A DNA stretch of 6,492 bases from Methanomicrobiaceae archaeon (GCA_030628325.1 DAOVRB010000064.1:1-6492); one strand, 5' to 3'; shown: positions 1 through 5,565, counted from the stretch's first letter. Notes: generated by a model not told the origin, from the letters alone. Translations and numbers: made by a program.

Positions 1-51
1 CAGATTCGATTCAGCGAGGGTCATCAGATCATCCAGAGAAGAATCTTTCAC
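1..51 (-). CDS. 5' end of an unidentified protein-coding gene, cut by the window edge
   Basis: A GTG codon (51-49) overlaps the TGA stop of the upstream zinc-ribbon gene as GTGA, a common arrangement for translational coupling. The frame then stays open for all 17 codons to the window edge and reads (M)KDSSLDDLMTLAESNL. The last codons of the upstream gene contain AGGAG immediately before the GTG, which is closer than an ideal Shine-Dalgarno. An internal ATG at codon 10 (24-22) is an alternative start. Seventeen residues are too few to name a family, and an open frame this short could arise by chance. The call rests on the overlap geometry and on both genes having the same direction. Confidence 0.4.
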   Translation of the reverse strand, partial: MKDSSLDDLMTLAESNL

Positions 52-656
52 TCCTGGAGCGCGTTAAGACATCTCTTGCAGAGTGGTCTCCCGACAAATA
101 ACTGACTCAGCCGCTCCTCAGGATCGGATATCATGGCACCGCAACTGCTACAGGAAAATGTCTCTTCACTACTCTTCTTTTTGTCCACATTCCCGCTCTG
201 ACCCTTGTTCTCACCAACAACAGGTTCTCCGGATATTTCAGACACTTCAGGAACTATTTCTTCTGGTTCATCTGACACCACTGCAGTTTCCGCAGTTTCC
301 GCACCTGCTACATACGCCACAGCCCCACTATAGACAGACGCCGTTTCGGGCACTTTGGGTCCTCCTGATGGTGCATGTATATCATCACCACTGGTATCAC
401 CAGCAACCGAACCAGACTCCTGCTCACAGACAATAAAATCAGCGGGCATTTCAAGTACCCTGCGCCGGTAACTGTCCACCCGGTCTGCAGTTCCCGGATC
501 ATTTCTTCTCAGACGCGACAGAACACCGTCAAGATATGAGACCAGTTCATCGGCGTCATTCTCTGTTGCAACTTCACCCTCAATTTCAAGGCGCAGGTTT
601 TCATAATTTTCAAGATTAATTGTAATCCCGATACTGAGTTTTCTATTACCTGACAT
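48..656 (-). CDS. Uncharacterised protein with conserved-looking N-terminal domain, acidic linker and C-terminal zinc ribbon
   Basis: This 202-aa protein has three parts. Residues 1-75 look folded: a beta-rich start (SIGITINLENYENLRLEIEG) and then a helical stretch (about 33-68) rich in charged residues. Residues 76-165 are a low-complexity linker rich in Glu, Ser, Val, Gly and Ala, including a duplicated 9-bp unit (283-300) that encodes repeated Ala-Glu-Thr. Residues 167-202 hold Cys169-x2-Cys172 and Cys193-x2-Cys196, a zinc-ribbon-like four-cysteine site. No signal peptide or membrane segment is visible, so it is probably cytoplasmic. I start it at the ATG at 656, not the in-frame GTG at 689, because the GTG form adds an unconvincing leader and GGGGAT lies 8 nt before the ATG. 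It lies about 500 bp downstream of the COG3635 gene and appears coupled to the next gene. I do not recognise a function; nucleic-acid or protein binding through the ribbon is only a guess. Confidence 0.82.
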   Translation of the reverse strand: MSGNRKLSIGITINLENYENLRLEIEGEVATENDADELVSYLDGVLSRLRRNDPGTADRVDSYRRRVLEMPADFIVCEQESGSVAGDTSGDDIHAPSGGPKVPETASVYSGAVAYVAGAETAETAVVSDEPEEIVPEVSEISGEPVVGENKGQSGNVDKKKSSEETFSCSSCGAMISDPEERLSQLFVGRPLCKRCLNALQE

Positions 657-701
657 TACTGACCATCCCCGGAGTACGCACAGATCCACCCTTATGAGTC
701 G

Positions 702-800
702 GTCAAATCAGGTCTTTATGGGCAAAATAAACTGATTATACCGTATCCGCAAATCAACATAATCATATTGATATTTGCGAGTCATATTAGCTGATTTGAC
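702..800. repeat. Nested inverted repeats built on CAAATCA/TGATTTG
   Basis: GTCAAATCAG at 702-711 is a perfect 10-bp inverted match to CTGATTTGAC at 791-800. Nested inside, CGCAAATCAA at 748-757 pairs with TTGATATTTGCG at 768-779, giving ten base pairs with a two-base AT bulge. The heptamer CAAATCA thus occurs at 704-710 and 750-756, its complement at 792-798, and an interrupted copy at 769-777. The set lies 46-144 bp upstream of the zinc-ribbon start codon, in promoter or leader territory. It could be a regulator-binding array or a structured RNA leader. The repeats are directly visible; the role is inference. Confidence 0.5.
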
Positions 801-970
801 AGGCACCTTATGGCAGACCAGATGCCTCATTATGTATAAGAAGGTGTAGAGCAAAGATATTATGCAAAGGTTAGTCGCGCAAATGATGACAGTTACCCCC
901 ACTGATTTTAGTGATGAAGCAGGGATCTGATGCCGGCAAAACCGTCTTTTCTTAAAACATGTAATAGAAA

Positions 971-1157
971 CATGCATGACATATGAAGTGTCAGGCACCG
1001 TTCTCGATAAAAACGTGCATGACGCCGCAGCGTCACGCACTGTTTGATGAAAATCTTTGATTTTCATGTTAAATGTGTATGAAGAGAGCTTTGCTTCAGG
1101 CGCTCTTTGATGTAAACGTGCATGACTCACGTTATGTCAGGCACTGTTTGATGAAAA
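971..1157 (-). repeat. Tandem array of four ~43-nt hairpin-forming repeats after the COG3635 gene
   Basis: On the minus strand the array begins right after the TAG stop. Units are 1157-1117, 1116-1074, 1053-1014 and 1013-971 (41, 43, 40 and 43 nt), with a 20-nt insert (1073-1054) between the second and third. Each opens with a TTTTCATC-like block, then a GTGCCTGAC-like arm, a 4-9 nt loop and a GTCATGCAC-like arm. The third unit has the best hairpin: eleven pairs with one G-U, a TGCG loop, and GTTTTT next to it. The arms differ between units but stay paired (TGAC/GTCA, TGAAG/CTTCA, TGACGC/GCGTCA, TGACA/TGTCA). A truncated fifth block (TTTCTATTACATG) may follow. T-rich blocks after each hairpin could give stacked transcript ends, but a small RNA or a dispersed repeat family is also possible. 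Confidence 0.6.
1047..1067. repeat. Perfect 9-bp palindrome with 3-nt loop inside the repeat array
   Basis: ATGAAAATC (1047-1055) and GATTTTCAT (1059-1067) are exact reverse complements around TTT. The palindrome spans the junction between the 20-nt insert and the third hairpin unit, so that unit's opening TTTTCATC block is also one arm of this second hairpin. The two hairpins abut, and strand exchange between them is possible. Confidence 0.6.
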
Positions 1158-2315
1158 CTATTCTCCACCAAACAGCATGGACACAAATTCTTTAGGCACC
1201 ATAAGACCGAAAGAACCTTTCTTAGCTTCTTTTTCCGAATATACGCAAGTATCATCCCTGCCCCTGCCCAGCACTGCAAATGGCACAGGGTCACTCGTGT
1301 GCGTCTTTAACCGGACAGGTGTCGGATGATCAGGCAGAACCGCGATTATGCCCTCCACCCTGTCAAGGATAATCCCTATGACTTCATCAAGCCTCTCTAT
1401 TGCACGGACCTTCTCCTCAATACTGCCAAGGTGTCCTGCCTCGTCGGGTGCTTCGACATGCATGTAAACAAAATCAAGATGTTTCAGGGCATTTATGGCA
1501 TAACGTGCCTTTGCCTCGTAATCGGTATCAAGATACCCGGTCGCACCGGGGACTGTGATTACTTCCATTCCTGCACAACATGCGATGCCGTTTAAGAGAT
1601 CAACAGCAGAGATCATGCCACCGGAAATCCCGTATTTTTCCCTGAAATCCTGCAGGGCAGGTTTTGTACCGCCACTCCACGGCCAGATTCCGGTAGCCTC
1701 TCTTTTTCCTTCAGCAGCCCTTTTTTTGTTCACCGGGTGATCTGCAAAGACCTGTCTGCTCACATCCATGCAATGCAGAAGAAGTTCTGCGTCCCCTCCG
1801 GACGGCAGGTATCTGGAAATATCCTCATCCACAATATCATGCGGTGCCGTTGTCTCCGCACCCGCACCTCTGTGAACAACAAGGAGGTTTCGGTAACTGA
1901 TACCAGAGTAGAAGTCAACGTCAGGAAGAGCCTCATTTAGCGATGCAAAAAGCAGAGCACTCTCTTCGCTTGAGATATGTTCTGCGCTAAAGTCCACCAT
2001 CTTACCATTATTTACCGTGACAAGATTGCACCTGTAGGCGATATCATCTTCCTTTAAGTCAACACCCATGTTCACTGCTTCGAGAGGCCCTCTCCCTGTA
2101 TAGCATTCTGCAGGGTCATATCCCATAACAGAGAGATTTGCAATATCACTCCCCGGTTCAAAACCCTCAGGAACGGTTCTGAGCATCCCCGTCCTGCCTT
2201 CACGGGCTATATGATCCATGTTGGGGGTCTTTGCATATTCAAGCGGGGTTTTGCCGCCAAGTTCATCAAGCGGTTCATCCGCCATCCCGTCTCCGAGTAT
2301 TATAATATATTTCAT
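1158..2315 (-). CDS. apgM: Cofactor-independent phosphoglycerate mutase-like enzyme (COG3635; proposed homoserine kinase subfamily)
   Basis: This 385-aa cytosolic member of the alkaline-phosphatase superfamily is near full length for COG3635. The expected reaction is 3-phosphoglycerate to 2-phosphoglycerate without 2,3-bisphosphoglycerate, using two divalent metals and a phosphoserine intermediate. Visible motifs are the N-terminal metal Asp in LGDGMAD (Asp9), GSDIANLS (55-62) with Ser56 as candidate nucleophile, PHD (159-161), HVEAPDEAGH (286-295) and LPDHPTP (327-333) with metal-ligand Asp and His residues. The motif around 208-220 (ATGIWPWSGGTKP) and the overall pattern resemble the subfamily annotated as 'proposed homoserine kinase', so the substrate is uncertain. 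I start at the ATG at 2315 because GAGGAG ends 6 nt upstream; an ATG two codons earlier (2321) abuts that site. It lies 10 nt after the COG2426 gene and probably shares its transcript. Confidence 0.93.
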   Translation of the reverse strand: MKYIIILGDGMADEPLDELGGKTPLEYAKTPNMDHIAREGRTGMLRTVPEGFEPGSDIANLSVMGYDPAECYTGRGPLEAVNMGVDLKEDDIAYRCNLVTVNNGKMVDFSAEHISSEESALLFASLNEALPDVDFYSGISYRNLLVVHRGAGAETTAPHDIVDEDISRYLPSGGDAELLLHCMDVSRQVFADHPVNKKRAAEGKREATGIWPWSGGTKPALQDFREKYGISGGMISAVDLLNGIACCAGMEVITVPGATGYLDTDYEAKARYAINALKHLDFVYMHVEAPDEAGHLGSIEEKVRAIERLDEVIGIILDRVEGIIAVLPDHPTPVRLKTHTSDPVPFAVLGRGRDDTCVYSEKEAKKGSFGLMVPKEFVSMLFGGE

Positions 2316-2325
2316 TTCCATCTCC

Positions 2326-2796
2326 TCACAGAATTGAAATCAGTGCCTGCATGGTTGTAACACCAAGTGTTGTTAAGAGTGCAGCAATAATCATCCCAAA
2401 GAAAATCGCAGTGAAGGCATACCGAAACCGAATACCAAACACAAACGCCGCTGCGCAGGCAGTCCATGCACCGGTTACAGGCAGGGGAACTGCGACAAAT
2501 GGAATCAAAGCCAGTGAACCCCACTGTTCAAATCTTTCAGAGTGCTTTCTCGTCCTGTCAAATAACCATGTAAAGAACTTCTCAAAGACTAAAAACCGGG
2601 CCCTCAGCCATTCTGATACCGGTTCAAGTAGTAACAGGAGCAGAATGACAGGGATGATATTACCGGTAAACCCCAGTACAAACGCCTCGGGTGGTGTAAA
2701 ACCGAGTGTATTTATTGCAAGTGGTATCGCATACCGGGCCTCAAAAAAAGGTGCCGCTGAGAGCAGAAGAACAAGAATGGAGTTGAATAAATCCAT
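2326..2796 (-). CDS. Small integral membrane protein, COG2426 / 'small multidrug export' family
   Basis: This 156-aa hydrophobic protein has about four membrane segments (roughly residues 3-17, 34-58, 94-122 and 124-146) and a basic, amphipathic loop at 62-92. Two family hallmarks are present: APFFEARYAIP (15-25), matching the usual 'ELRGAIP'-type re-entrant motif, and PLPVTGAW (104-111). It therefore belongs to Sm_multidrug_ex (Pfam PF06695). Despite the name, I know of no firm substrate for the family, so 'multidrug export' should be read loosely. I chose the ATG at 2796 because GGTG (2808-2805) lies 8 nt upstream. A GTG at 2805 overlapping the epimerase stop as GTGA would add three residues but has no good ribosome binding site. 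It is the middle gene of a tight three-gene operon, 5 nt after the epimerase. Confidence 0.9.
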   Translation of the reverse strand: MDLFNSILVLLLSAAPFFEARYAIPLAINTLGFTPPEAFVLGFTGNIIPVILLLLLLEPVSEWLRARFLVFEKFFTWLFDRTRKHSERFEQWGSLALIPFVAVPLPVTGAWTACAAAFVFGIRFRYAFTAIFFGMIIAALLTTLGVTTMQALISIL

Positions 2797-2801
2797 ACAG
2801 T

Positions 2802-3737
2802 TCACACCGACTTCAGAAGTGCCCGTGCTGCAAGACGGACAGATTCAGCTGAACCAATATCAGGTTTCCATCCAAGTGCTTTGAGCTTATCAACACCAAG
2901 CTGCATCTTTGGCACATCGCCCACCCAGCCACGGTCTCCACCCATGAAGTGGTACTTCACAGAGGAAAGGCCCATCTCCTCAACAATAATATCTGCAAGT
3001 ATTTTTACATCCAGCCAGTCTTCTGAACCGACATTAAAGACATTAAACGTCTCATCCGAGTGTTCTGACGCAAAGAGGACGGCGTTCACACAGGACGTTA
3101 CATCAAAATATGACTTGCTCTGTTTCCCGTCCCCGAGAATTTCAAGTTCTCCCGGATTATCCTTCAGTTTGTGAATGAAATCCCAGATTACTCCGTGGTT
3201 GCTGCGCTCGCCGATTATATTTGCAAACCTGTACACCCATGCCTTTATCCCGTATGTATGCGCATATGATGCAATCATCGCTTCTGAAGCGAGTTTGGTG
3301 GCAGCGTATACAGATATCGGGACCATTGGTGCATAGTCTTCCGGGGTCGGGATCTCTTCTGCCTCTCCATATACGGTAGATGTGGAAGTGAAAACAATCT
3401 CTTTAACACCATACTCCCGCATCGCCTCAAGAACATTGACAGTCGCCCTTACATTGTTTTCATACACTCTCACAGGTGAGATTGCACTGCCTCTCACATC
3501 AGGGTCTGCTGCGATGTGATATACACGCGTACAGCCTGAAAAGTGCTGCTGCCACCCGTTATCCAGAAGGTCTGCTTCAACAACCTCAACTGCACCATTT
3601 TCAATATGGGTGGAAATATTTCTTTTATCACCTGCACTGAAGTTATCAATTACAACAACCTTATCTCCGTTCTTTACAAGAGCGTCAACAAGGTGAGAAC
3701 CAATAAATCCTGCACCGCCAGTCACAATAGAGAACAT
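2802..3737 (-). CDS. NAD-dependent epimerase/dehydratase, UDP-glucose 4-epimerase-like
   Basis: This 311-aa extended short-chain dehydrogenase is of normal length for UDP-hexose 4-epimerases. The N-terminal Rossmann motif TGGAGFIG (6-13) is followed by Asp31 at the end of strand 2, the usual mark of NAD over NADP. STSTVYGE (118-125) and the catalytic pair Tyr144-x3-Lys148 (YAATK) follow, with the substrate-side motif YRFANIIGERSNHGVIWDFI (169-188) and an FNVGSED segment near 234-240. The likely reaction is C4 epimerisation of a nucleotide sugar for surface glycans or glycoprotein sugars; the sugar cannot be read from sequence, so no galE symbol is given. The start is supported by AGGT (3746-3743) five nt upstream of the ATG. 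It is the first gene of the minus-strand operon and diverges from the methanogenesis marker 12 gene. Confidence 0.93.
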   Translation of the reverse strand: MFSIVTGGAGFIGSHLVDALVKNGDKVVVIDNFSAGDKRNISTHIENGAVEVVEADLLDNGWQQHFSGCTRVYHIAADPDVRGSAISPVRVYENNVRATVNVLEAMREYGVKEIVFTSTSTVYGEAEEIPTPEDYAPMVPISVYAATKLASEAMIASYAHTYGIKAWVYRFANIIGERSNHGVIWDFIHKLKDNPGELEILGDGKQSKSYFDVTSCVNAVLFASEHSDETFNVFNVGSEDWLDVKILADIIVEEMGLSSVKYHFMGGDRGWVGDVPKMQLGVDKLKALGWKPDIGSAESVRLAARALLKSV

Positions 3738-3843
3738 AAATTACCTATTATTGTTTTTGTTCAGGCTGTTATTATCTCTGACGCATCATAGACACTGCAA
3801 TCAAAAACCGTATTACAAAATGACTGACAATATAGAGGTTAGA
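3738..3843. promoter_or_regulatory. Divergent intergenic promoter region
   Basis: These 106 bp separate the divergent epimerase and marker 12 starts and must carry both promoters unless transcription enters from elsewhere. The stretch is AT-rich. Weak TATA-like candidates are TATTACAAAA (3811-3820) for the plus-strand gene and AGATAATAAC (3777-3768 on the minus strand) for the epimerase; both would give short leaders. Neither matches the archaeal consensus well. GAGGT at 3835-3839 is the likely ribosome binding site of the marker 12 gene. Confidence 0.4.
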
Positions 3844-4716
3844 ATGTATATCGGCATAGATCACGGAACCACCGCACTGAGGTTTGCCTGCGAATCAGAT
3901 GAATTCAAAATATCAAGGACAGACGCTAAGGATTTCGTATACAGTGACCTTGAAAGGCTCTGCCCGCTGGATGATATCAGAGGGATTGCAATCTGCTACT
4001 CCATGGGAGACGGAATCACTAAGATTACAAATATCAACAAAGTCAATGGCAGGGGTGTTATTACCCGCGAGGGGGCCGGAGAGCATATCGGCGGCGGCAC
4101 CCGTGTTTACGATGAAGTGAAAAAAAGCGGGATTCCTGCTGTGGTTATACCGGGTATACACCGTGGTTCACCGACAGATCCAAGGTTTAAGGCATACTCA
4201 CACCAGACAAGTCCGGAGAAGATAGGCATCGCCTATGAAGTCAGTAAGGATCTGGGAGAGGATTTTATCGTATCAGATGTCAGTTCAAATACTGTAACTC
4301 TCAGCATATCAAACGGGAAGATCCAGGGTGCGTTTGATGCCTGTATCTTTGCCCCGGGGACAAAACACGGTGCTCTTGACGTGGACGCAATACGCCGCAT
4401 TGATTGGGGTGAGTGCTCGGCAAATGAAGCATTTCTCAAAGCCGGTGTCACTTCAACCATGCCAGAATATTTACAGGACAGAACACTTGCCATGTTCACT
4501 GCAATGGAATGTGCCGCAATGAAAGTTCTGAATCGCGAAGCAGCAGTCGCCCTTGCCGGATCAAAAGCACCTGTTATCGCGCCTGAAGTTGAAGCACTCT
4601 TATCATGCGGAGTTTCTGTATACGACGAGTGGTGTGCCTCCCGTGGTCTTGCAAAAATTGCAAAAGACGTCTTTACAAAGGGTAAACCAATACTCGGCCT
4701 TGATATTGATCTGTAG
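3844..4716 (+). CDS. Methanogenesis marker protein 12 (UPF0285 family, ASKHA-type fold)
   Basis: This 290-aa protein opens with MYIGIDHGTTALRF. The DxGTT-type phosphate-1 loop (Asp6-His-Gly-Thr-Thr10) marks the ASKHA superfamily (sugar kinase, Hsp70 and actin fold). A second phosphate-type stretch, SDVSSNTVTLSI (144-155), and a Gly/Ala-rich segment, ALAGSKAPVI (236-245), fit the fold, so nucleotide binding is likely. The pattern matches the family found almost only in methanogens and named methanogenesis marker 12; its biochemical role is unknown to me. I chose the ATG at 3844 because GAGGT lies 4 nt upstream and the protein then begins at the conserved strand. An ATG at 3820 (MTDNIEVR leader) and the frame opening at 3751 lack such support. 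It is followed after 42 nt by the por genes on the same strand, which may reflect shared expression. Confidence 0.9.
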   Translation: MYIGIDHGTTALRFACESDEFKISRTDAKDFVYSDLERLCPLDDIRGIAICYSMGDGITKITNINKVNGRGVITREGAGEHIGGGTRVYDEVKKSGIPAVVIPGIHRGSPTDPRFKAYSHQTSPEKIGIAYEVSKDLGEDFIVSDVSSNTVTLSISNGKIQGAFDACIFAPGTKHGALDVDAIRRIDWGECSANEAFLKAGVTSTMPEYLQDRTLAMFTAMECAAMKVLNREAAVALAGSKAPVIAPEVEALLSCGVSVYDEWCASRGLAKIAKDVFTKGKPILGLDIDL

Positions 4717-4718
4717 AA

Positions 4719-4726
4719 TTTATAAC
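4719..4726 (+). promoter_or_regulatory. Candidate TATA box for the por operon
   Basis: TTTATAAC lies 33-40 nt upstream of the porC TTG start, between the marker 12 stop and porC. It resembles the archaeal TATA box (TTTATATA-like) and would place transcription start around 4745-4750, leaving a leader of roughly 10 nt that includes the ribosome binding site. I do not see a clear purine-rich BRE next to it. The por genes could also be reached by read-through from the marker 12 gene. Confidence 0.45.
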
Positions 4727-4748
4727 TAATAATCATGTAAAATTAAAA

Positions 4749-4754
4749 GGGGAT
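4749..4754 (+). promoter_or_regulatory. Ribosome binding site supporting the porC TTG start
   Basis: GGGGAT lies 4 nt before the TTG at 4759. It matches the GGTGAT portion of the ideal archaeal Shine-Dalgarno with one change. It supports the rare start codon, which is needed because no in-frame ATG precedes the conserved GRGGQG motif. The same GGGGAT is found upstream of the zinc-ribbon gene on the other strand. Confidence 0.5.
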
Positions 4755-4758
4755 CTTT

Positions 4759-5310
4759 TTGAGAGAATTACGTATCCATGGAAGGGGTGGTCAGGGCTCT
4801 GTCACTGCCGCAGAACTTATTGCGGTTGCTGCTTTCAAAAGCAATGTCTATTCACAGGCATTCCCTGCATTTGGTGTTGAGAGAAGAGGTGCACCGGTGC
4901 AGGCCTTTGTCCGTTTTAATGACAAACAAATCAGACTAAGAAGCCAGGTTTATGAGCCGGACTATGTAATTGTCCAGGACAGTACACTAATTAAAGACGT
5001 TAACGTTTTTGGCGGCCTGAAAAAAGGTGGAATCGCGATAGTCAATACAGAAAAAAAAATAGATGCAGACATTCCAAAAGGTGTAAAACTCATCACAATT
5101 GATGCAACAAAAATTGCACTTGAAGTGCTGGGGCTGCCTATCACAAATACATCACTGATGGGAGCATTTGCCGCAGCATCAGGTGAAATTGAGTTCTCTG
5201 CACTTGCAGAGGCACTGAATGAACGCTTCCCTGAAGCACTTGCAAAAAAGAATATCGCAGCAGCACGGCGTGCATATGACCTTATTAAAGAGGAGGAGGC
5301 ACAAAGATGA
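4759..5310 (+). CDS. porC: Pyruvate:ferredoxin oxidoreductase, gamma subunit
   Basis: This 183-aa protein is the expected size for a separate gamma subunit of 2-oxoacid:ferredoxin oxidoreductase. Signatures are RIHGRGGQGSVTAAELIA (5-22) at the N-terminus and FPAFGVERRGAPVQAFVR (35-52), typical of the PorC/KorC domain. Together with alpha, beta and delta subunits it interconverts pyruvate plus CoA with acetyl-CoA, CO2 and reduced ferredoxin in the cytoplasm. Translation starts at TTG: conserved sequence begins within a few codons, and the nearby ATG at 4778 is out of frame. It overlaps porD by four bases (ATGA). Pyruvate rather than another 2-oxoacid is inferred mainly from the porC-porD-porA order and the PorA sequence. 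Confidence 0.95.
   Translation: MRELRIHGRGGQGSVTAAELIAVAAFKSNVYSQAFPAFGVERRGAPVQAFVRFNDKQIRLRSQVYEPDYVIVQDSTLIKDVNVFGGLKKGGIAIVNTEKKIDADIPKGVKLITIDATKIALEVLGLPITNTSLMGAFAAASGEIEFSALAEALNERFPEALAKKNIAAARRAYDLIKEEEAQR
5291..5299 (+). promoter_or_regulatory. Strong Shine-Dalgarno of porD inside the end of porC
   Basis: AGGAGGAGG lies 7 nt before the porD ATG and encodes the Glu-rich end of PorC. With the ATGA overlap it suggests re-initiation or independent loading on porD, consistent with equal subunit output. Confidence 0.7.
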
Positions 5311-5564
5311 AACTGAATATAGGTTGTGCAGCAAAACCTGGTCATGCCAGAGACAATAAGACAGGATCATGGCGGACCTTTATACCCACAATTGAGAACG
5401 AAAAATGCACAAATTGTGGTAACTGTATTCTTCTCTGTCCGGAGGGCTGTATCTTACCTGAGGGTGATTATCCTGTTATCGACTATGATTTCTGCAAGGG
5501 CTGCGGACTCTGTGCAGAGGAATGCCCCACAGACGCGATCACCATGAAACTGGAGGAAAAATAA
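5307..5564 (+). CDS. porD: Pyruvate:ferredoxin oxidoreductase, delta subunit (2x[4Fe-4S] ferredoxin)
   Basis: This 85-aa ferredoxin-like subunit carries two complete CxxCxxCxxxC(P) motifs: Cys34, 37, 40, 44 and Cys63, 66, 69, 73. These bind two [4Fe-4S] clusters that carry electrons between the TPP site of the catalytic subunits and external ferredoxin. In the usual pattern the last Cys of each motif belongs mainly to the other cluster. The N-terminal 30 residues, including GSWRTFIP (20-27), match the delta-subunit extension that distinguishes PorD from free ferredoxins. Cys7 and Cys48 are additional and outside the motifs. The start has a strong upstream Shine-Dalgarno and overlaps the porC stop. 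porA begins one base after its stop. Confidence 0.95.
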   Translation: MKLNIGCAAKPGHARDNKTGSWRTFIPTIENEKCTNCGNCILLCPEGCILPEGDYPVIDYDFCKGCGLCAEECPTDAITMKLEEK

Positions 5565-5565
5565 A

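Larger units (their letters stand above)
657..1157. other. Non-coding interval rich in inverted and tandem repeats
   Basis: About 500 bp separate the stop of the COG3635 gene from the start of the zinc-ribbon gene, although neighbouring gaps are a few to about 100 nt. The stretch is AT-richer than the genes. The part next to the COG3635 stop (971-1157) is a hairpin repeat array. The part next to the zinc-ribbon gene (702-800) is a cluster of nested inverted repeats. A weaker inverted repeat, CACCTT (804-809) with AAGGTG (841-846), lies between them. In 850-970 I see nothing I can name. The region should hold the 3' end signals of the upstream operon and the promoter of the zinc-ribbon gene, but no single TATA box stands out. 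Confidence 0.6.

Noticed and set aside
83..436. A 117-codon open frame on the plus strand, rich in His, Pro and Gln.
   Set aside because: It is antisense to the zinc-ribbon gene; its composition is that of a reversed acidic linker.
702..800. Outer 10-bp inverted repeats considered as ends of a miniature transposon.
   Set aside because: No flanking target-site duplication is visible and the interior is only about 80 bp; shared heptamers fit a regulatory or folded element better.
708..1130. A 140-codon open frame on the minus strand in the noncoding gap.
   Set aside because: It runs through the hairpin repeats, which fall in different frames, has a Cys/His/Tyr-rich composition unlike the neighbours, no clear ribosome binding site and no recognisable domain. 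The repeats and palindromes explain the stretch better.
971..1157. Repeat array considered as a CRISPR.
   Set aside because: Units abut with no unique spacers, repeats are degenerate, and no cas gene is near.
2351..2884. A 177-codon open frame on the plus strand.
   Set aside because: It lies antisense to the well-supported COG2426 gene and the end of the epimerase, and has no motif.
3751..3843. A 5' extension of the marker 12 reading frame.
   Set aside because: It has no ribosome binding site, encodes an unlikely basic/aromatic leader and covers the divergent promoter region; the family begins at the IGIDHGTT strand.
4233..4736. A 167-codon minus-strand frame within the marker 12 gene, and a similar one at 4962-5345 in porC.
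   Set aside because: Both are antisense shadows of genes with conserved motifs.
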